From contig NW_026944393.1 of assembly GCF_033439725.1 (NCBI RefSeq), positions 248,001 through 312,000 on the forward strand: a stretch of DNA of 64,000 nt, written 5' to 3'. Origin of the DNA: Neurospora tetraspora (taxonomy: Eukaryota > Ascomycota > Sordariomycetes > Sordariales > Sordariaceae). Each line of letters begins with the position of its first letter. Within the stretch, counting starts at the first letter, position 1. Positions 58,544 to 64,000 of this stretch are shown in pieces. The translations under genes and the position numbers were made by a program. Below the pieces are notes generated by a model. That model was not told the DNA's origin, ran no database searches, and was given only the letters and a program-made list of their open reading frames with translations.

Positions 58544-61500
58544 GCCGTCTTGAGGTCGTGTCTCGGTTGTGTCTTATTTAATGTGGTACGATGTTCGCGC
58601 CTGGCGTTGTGTCCCAAGAAAGGAAGTTATGTCGAAAGGTCTGTTGCTGAATATGGGGCAGAACTCGCTGCTCCAAGAATCGAAGTTGTTCTCTTCCAAA
58701 ATGGCACTGATCAAGCGAGATCGTCCTAGGGTACAACAACAGTTGGATTGTGTAGTAACTTGTCGTAGAAACGTCGGGTGTGAATGACTGTATAATGAAC
58801 CAGCTTATACGGTCCAAGGAGTGAATGCCCTTTTCAATAAATGACAAAGTAAACAGCTGATATTGTTGATCGACAATAAGGAGTGACCCTGTTTAGCCTT
58901 GAGAGAAGAAGCGAAGGGAGAAGAAAGGGGGACACACACGCGGCAGCGTAGTAATAACAAGTAGAAGTGGTCCGGGGAGGAAGTATAAACAAGAAAAAAG
59001 AAAAGGCCTAGGAAGCCCATGGAGGGGGAGGGGGAAGGATAATAATGCCCACTATTTGTTGCATGATTCTCGGACACAGGAACATCCAGTAGCGCAGACC
59101 AGTGGGGCGCAAGCCACAGACTCTTAGCTTTGTTACAGATGTTTGGGGGATACCCTCGATGAGGCTTAAGGGGACAGGCAAGTCTAGACAAGACTGCGAG
59201 AGAAAGGTACCACCACGTCTGTGTCTCGAGAATGGAGTGTGATGTATCATGATGAGGGCGGCAGTGGAAACATGGGATGAACTTCATTCTGGAAAAGGAA
59301 CGGAATCAGAGGTTGAACATTCCTGAGGTGATAAACCCAGCAGAACGTAGATGTGAAAGAGAGACGATGAAGTCAGTACATAGGCGTGTCATGATCCATC
59401 TCGACAATGGCTTTCTCCAGCCCAGATGGATCCTTGCCATCGAAGTCAGAAATGGACGTGCGCAAACCTAAATCTGGCAGACGACCATGTCAGACCCTTG
59501 CTGATGAGCGAAGCCTCAATGCATGGTAGTTGATCAGAGGGTCTGGGCCATGTCATGCGCAACGGCTGCGGAGTTGGTCGGAACGAAATCTCGTCACGAT
59601 CATCACTGACACCGCGAGCTCCGTGGATTCGGACGGCACTCACACTAGTGGGCCAGCCTTGCCTCCCGACATCGCCGGTGATTGATCTGTTGGGATTTGG
59701 TATTAGTCTCATGAAGCGCTGACTCGGGAGACACAGAGGTGTGATTGCTTGGGGCCAGAATGCCAGAGTGCGGCACACCCATCTCACCCAGACCAGATGG
59801 TCGGTTGCCATCTGTTTGTTGGCCGGCTCCTCTGACCAGTCTGTCGGGTTTGGCCAATGACCTCGAGGCCCAATGTTTTCATCGACGGTTGTACTAGTGT
59901 TCACGTGATGGCAAGCGAAGCTGGTGATGGCGTTTCTGTTGAAAGAAGAGTTGAAACCGATGAGCAAGGGTTTCGCCCGGCAACAACACGGAATGGAACG
60001 TTGGAGAAACAATGGAGATGTGCACTCGCTCTGTCTGGGAAGACGATGAGACAGCTGGGTTCCTTCGATACCGAAGTTTTGGCTCTCCTGAGTCGCATCG
60101 AAGACGAAGCCCTGCTGTGGTCTGGACGTGTCCGAGGAAAGAAAGTGTCGAGTGTCTGACGTTTGAGCGGGATTCCCCTCATTGTTCTCTTCTGCCCTGT
60201 GTGTCACCAAACGATCCTGGTGCCTGTCATTCTTTGGTGATTGGCTCCTTCCCCTGAAAGTTTCGTGTTGAGGCTCTTGCCAGAGAAACCAAAAGATCCT
60301 GGCGTCTGTGTTGGCGTCTCCTGCCTTTGAAGTTTCCTCCCATGCATTAGACCAACAAAGCCAATCATCTCTGTCTGTTTCGCGTGTTTAGTTCTGGCGT
60401 CTGACATATTGAAACGTCCCTCAGTTTCCATCTCAGCCGGATCAATGGATGAGACTCGAATTTTTGGTTGTCGGTCTTGTCGATGAATCCGCTTGCTGGA
60501 CTATGACCTTCAACCTCGATATTGAAGCTATCCAGTCACCTCTTTTCGGTATGCCTCATCCATCACTCATGTCTCTCTCCCTCCTCGATGTTACTGACCT
60601 GACAGGTCGAAGCCTTCACGTGTACGACTCGGGCGAAGGAGGGGATACTGTACCATCACCACGGAATCGTCGTCTTCCGGATCTGCCCCGCCTCCGGATT
60701 CTGTCCATGTTCTCATTGTCGAAACACGATCTTAATGCGAAGCTGTTAAACTTCCAGCCAATATCCCTGCTGTTTGGATGTTTCGTCGAGTGTTCTTGCC
60801 GCATCGTCAAAGGCTCCAATGGCTTCCGGTCAGAGTTGACGGGGATGGAGGCCCTTAAAACTCGCCAAAGCCCAGGCACGTATCACGCTATGCCCGATTA
60901 GGCTTCTGCCCCACCACACGATCTGTGGAGAACCCTGCAAGATGCCCCTCCTCACGGCCCACTCGAGACTTCGCTCTTCCCCTTCCACAACATCACCAAC
61001 AACATCAACCGGACAAGCCCATCTGCCGCGAAACTGCGCCCCTCCAGACGAGAAACGGATGCTACCGAAACATCTTTAAGAAAAAACATTCGAAGATCGA
61101 TCTAAAAACCGTCGCTTATCTGATATGCTACTACGAGACTCCAATGTCCAAGCCCCGTCTCTGCCACCCCCTCTGCCCTGCGACTCCAGGCCAGTCTGCG
61201 ATGGCATCATATGACCAACTTAAATTTCTGTCTTGAATCCAAGACGTCAATTCCACCCGTCCCGTAAGAAGACATCGAGGGATGCTTCCCACAGACTGTT
61301 TTTCGGTCACAATGAACCCTCCCCGCTCCATGGACCCGACGCTCCCGAAATAGCACCGGTTGCCGCCGTGCGATGGCCGCTTTGGAGGCCAAACATGCAT
61401 CTTATCATAAACCGAACCTCAGCTGCTAAGCGCCTCCACCTTACAGCCAAACAACGGACATCGAAAACCTCCAACAACATCACAATAGAAAAACTGCAAA

Positions 61501-62546
61501 ACTTCAAAAAGGCACGTTTCGAGTAAACAGGCGTCCCAAGTATAAACACTCAGCAGCAGCATGCGACTGCAGTTTCGACGGTGGATCTGTTTCGCATCAA
61601 CGGTTTGGACTTCAGCTCCCGTTCCCAGTTGACATGTGTTTGACTCGTTGCGCCAGCGCACTGTTTTGACAGCAGTGCTATGCAGAACATATCACTCTGC
61701 TGCCTTCCTTCAGCGCCTGCTGAAGTTTACTGATATCAACGACTGGCCATCTGGATCTAATCAGATCCGGAATTTTACAAATCGAATGGTGTCCTGATCG
61801 TCTATTCGACCTCATCGCATGCGGCTCTCGAGCAGGCGGTTAGAATATTCCTTCCACTGGCTGGTCGGCCAATAGCGCAAAGCCCCGGAGTTATCCGGCG
61901 CTCCCGACTGGTCAGTTTTGTAAATATCAACCTCCTTGCGCGCTTCCACCAAGCACTTTGATGGAGTCGTTACTGTCCATTCAGACGAGGTCAAGAGGAG
62001 AGAGGACGGACCGCAAAGACGGTCATCAACATGTGTTGGAGGCACATACACAATGTGAACAGCGGGCTGTAAAATCACAATAACACACAGCCAACATGAC
62101 CCCGTCGCCATCCTCTTCCCTACACAAAATATCCTCCCGTCACTCTTTCTTGGCTTGACCTCTCAACTTTTCTTCTTCGTCTTCCTACTCTCGATGTTCT
62201 TGAGCCTCGATAAGACGTGCGTGTCCTTATGAACCCCAAGACCAGAAAAGCCCGGTATATGCCAGCGTGAACTTCAATATTTCAACAGCTGTTTCGACTT
62301 AGGGCGGCGTTCTCATTCAGCCATCAGGTCGAGAAACCGCCAATTTCGTGTCTGTACGTTCATCTCCACATGTTGCCGAGCACTTGGGAACAAAAAAAGT
62401 TAGTGGGGAGAGAAAACGAAAACCGGCACGCCGGAGCAAATACCTAACCCATTCAAGGTCAACATATCGATACCGATTCTCTACATATATAAACGAAAGC
62501 AAGTGTGATCGGTTTTAGCGGAATGAGAGTATTTCATTCACTGCTT

Positions 62547-62572
62547 GCCGCTCCTGCCGCTCCTGCCGCTCC
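62547..62572. repeat. 9-bp tandem repeat
   Basis: About three copies of CCGCTCCTG. Confidence 0.8.
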
Positions 62573-63250
62573 AGCCTACCCCTTTCATACCCCGAACCCC
62601 AACGTGGCTACGTAGGAATAGTATGGTGCTTGTTACGCCCTGTCTTGTTCTTCTCTCACATGTTGTACAAGGTCGATACCACTGGTCGGATGCCAGTTGA
62701 TGTGATAAAATGCAAGGAGGAAAGGAAAGTGAGTGAGGGGGCCTCTTCACTCAAAGCTCACCGGCTGTGTGTTCTCGTCTGTCAAAATACCAGGCAGTCT
62801 CTTCCCTACCTACGTTTTTCATGCTCTCCACCAACTACTTTCCCTTCCTTTCCAAATATCATTTTCCAAATATCATGTCGACCATCGATCGTGGTGTGTA
62901 TGTAAGGTAAGGTAAGGCATAGCGCCCGTGGGCCGTGGTGACCACTAAGATACAAGAGCTAGTAGGGCATGCAAAAGATCATCAACGACGACAACTATCC
63001 TGGAGGTCGTCTTCATCCCGCGGGGCCACCCACCATAAGGTATAGTAGGCAATGACCGGGACTGGAGGTGTCCCAGCCACGATCGCAACCGCGGCGCGGT
63101 CTTACAATGTATGTAGCGCACACACATGCTACAAACCTACCTAAACCATGGATGGACTCATCTGGGTAGGGGGTGAGACTGAGGTGTGATGACCCAGAGT
63201 GTCCGTGAGTGGACAACCAACAAACAATCAGGGAACCATGCCTACCTAGT

Positions 63251-63270
63251 AGTCTAGTCTAGTCTAGTCT
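63251..63270. repeat. AGTCT pentamer satellite
   Basis: Four tandem copies of AGTCT. Confidence 0.85.
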
Positions 63271-63456
63271 GTCCGACACTGTGGTTTAGACCTAAAAAGC
63301 CGTTCATTCAACGTATTCCTAGGTAAACAACAACCTCTTGGTTTAGAGATGAAGTGTTCCTGTGTACGCCGCCTGAGAGCGACTTGTGTGCAACTTTGCC
63401 TCGTTGATGTCTACTTCTAACTGCTTGTGTTCGATAGCTGCTTGTGTTCGATAGCT

Positions 63457-63516
63457 GCATGTGTGCGTGTGCGTGTGCGTGCGTGCGTGCGTGTGTGTGT
63501 GTGTGTGTGTGTGTGT
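63457..63516. repeat. GT/GC dinucleotide satellite
   Basis: About 60 bases of alternating purine-pyrimidine, first GTGTGC/GTGC units and then pure GT for about 24 bases. Such tracts can adopt Z-DNA. Confidence 0.88.
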
Positions 63517-64000
63517 TCACCGGAGGAGCAGCCGAAGAGGGAACGGTGATAGTATTGGTAGAAAATATCCGATCGAGAGGTGTAACGCCTGCGACTGCGT
63601 TGCCGTAACTATTCAGAAGGAATGACCCAGGTCCGTGCCTTGGATAAGTGACACATACATGTGCTTCAGTTTAGCTCTTCGGCTGCTTGGATATTTAAGG
63701 TAACGAGAAATGTTGGACGAGAAAAGTATGCCATTTCCGCAAGCTCCCCTATTCTAGGTACTTAACTTGTAGGTACCGTACCCATCGTTCGGACTGGTAC
63801 AAAGGGCATGCATGGGAGGTAAGATAGGTATGATAAAGATCTCGGGTCCGTCGTGAATGTTGGAGAATGGCGGGAAGAGGTAAGGTAGGTAGAGCTAGGA
63901 GGAGGTGAAGATGGAGGGAGGGCATGGAGGCTCTGCTCCCATCACCCCCAAGCCAAGCTCGGGACACGCTTTCCACGATATCTTCCCAGATGCCGCCGGA

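Larger units (their letters stand above)
58544..64000. other. 5.5-kb terminal region without a called gene
   Basis: No convincing gene. The best ATG frames are 59287-58805 (minus, 160 codons, one hydrophobic stretch) and 60449-60901 (plus, 150 codons); neither has a recognised domain. Three CCGCTCCTG units lie near 62547-62572, an AGTCT satellite at 63251-63270, and a mixed GT/GC satellite at 63457-63516. Confidence 0.45.

Noticed and set aside
59446-60210. 254-codon minus-strand frame
   Set aside because: It begins on TTG, with no domain or sensible start, and overlapping plus-strand frames of similar quality exist.
63457-63516. Telomere-like or CRISPR-like repeat array
   Set aside because: It is a simple GT/GC satellite with no spacers and no TTAGGG units.

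Overview
The window is nuclear DNA from a filamentous ascomycete, most likely a Sordariomycete close to Neurospora/Sordaria. The genes carry short introns (49-120 nt in most cases) with GTRNGT donors, CTAAC/CTGAC-type branch points and AG acceptors. Coding exons are GC-rich at third positions, which throws up long antisense open frames. Spacers are long and rich in microsatellites. There are no operons. The species call is an inference from gene content and style; I could not search a database.

Layout. 0.9-4.9 kb: a large coiled-coil protein (+). 5.3-11.2 kb: a DUF2235 alpha/beta-hydrolase gene (+) and a tRNA-like element, bracketed by two diverged copies of one non-coding repeat in inverted orientation. 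11.5-15.5 kb (-): an Mx-type dynamin-like GTPase and OHCU decarboxylase of uric acid breakdown. 16.5-18.0 kb (-): a low-complexity nuclear-looking protein. 21.5-25.3 kb: an acyl-CoA thioesterase (-) divergent from the COX4 subunit of cytochrome c oxidase (+). 26-30.3 kb (-): a DUF4604 protein, a small hydrophilic ORF and a Clr5-domain protein with a three-copy internal repeat. 34.2-35.7 kb (-): a GPI-type CRH (GH16 plus CBM18) cell-wall transglycosylase. 38.0-38.6 kb: a 609-bp non-autonomous DNA transposon with 57-bp terminal inverted repeats and a 9-bp target duplication. 42.0-44.8 kb (-): a Q-rich Myb/SANT protein with a 1.17-kb coding intron and probably a further intron in its 5' leader. 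51.0-53.4 kb (-): a dihydroxy-acid dehydratase without an obvious mitochondrial presequence. 57.4-58.5 kb (-): a second Myb-like protein. 58.5-64 kb: no convincing gene.

The genes are ordinary housekeeping and regulatory functions that do not form one pathway: respiration (COX4), purine catabolism, fatty-acyl-CoA hydrolysis, branched-chain amino acid synthesis, cell-wall remodelling, membrane remodelling and transcription. The strongest unexplained signals are the transposon-like element at 38 kb, the inverted repeat pair around the DUF2235 gene, the modular repeat in the Clr5 protein, the long leader of the Q-rich Myb gene, and several old tandem duplications in non-coding DNA. I did not find a clearly novel multi-gene system, and saw no LTR or other virus-like element.
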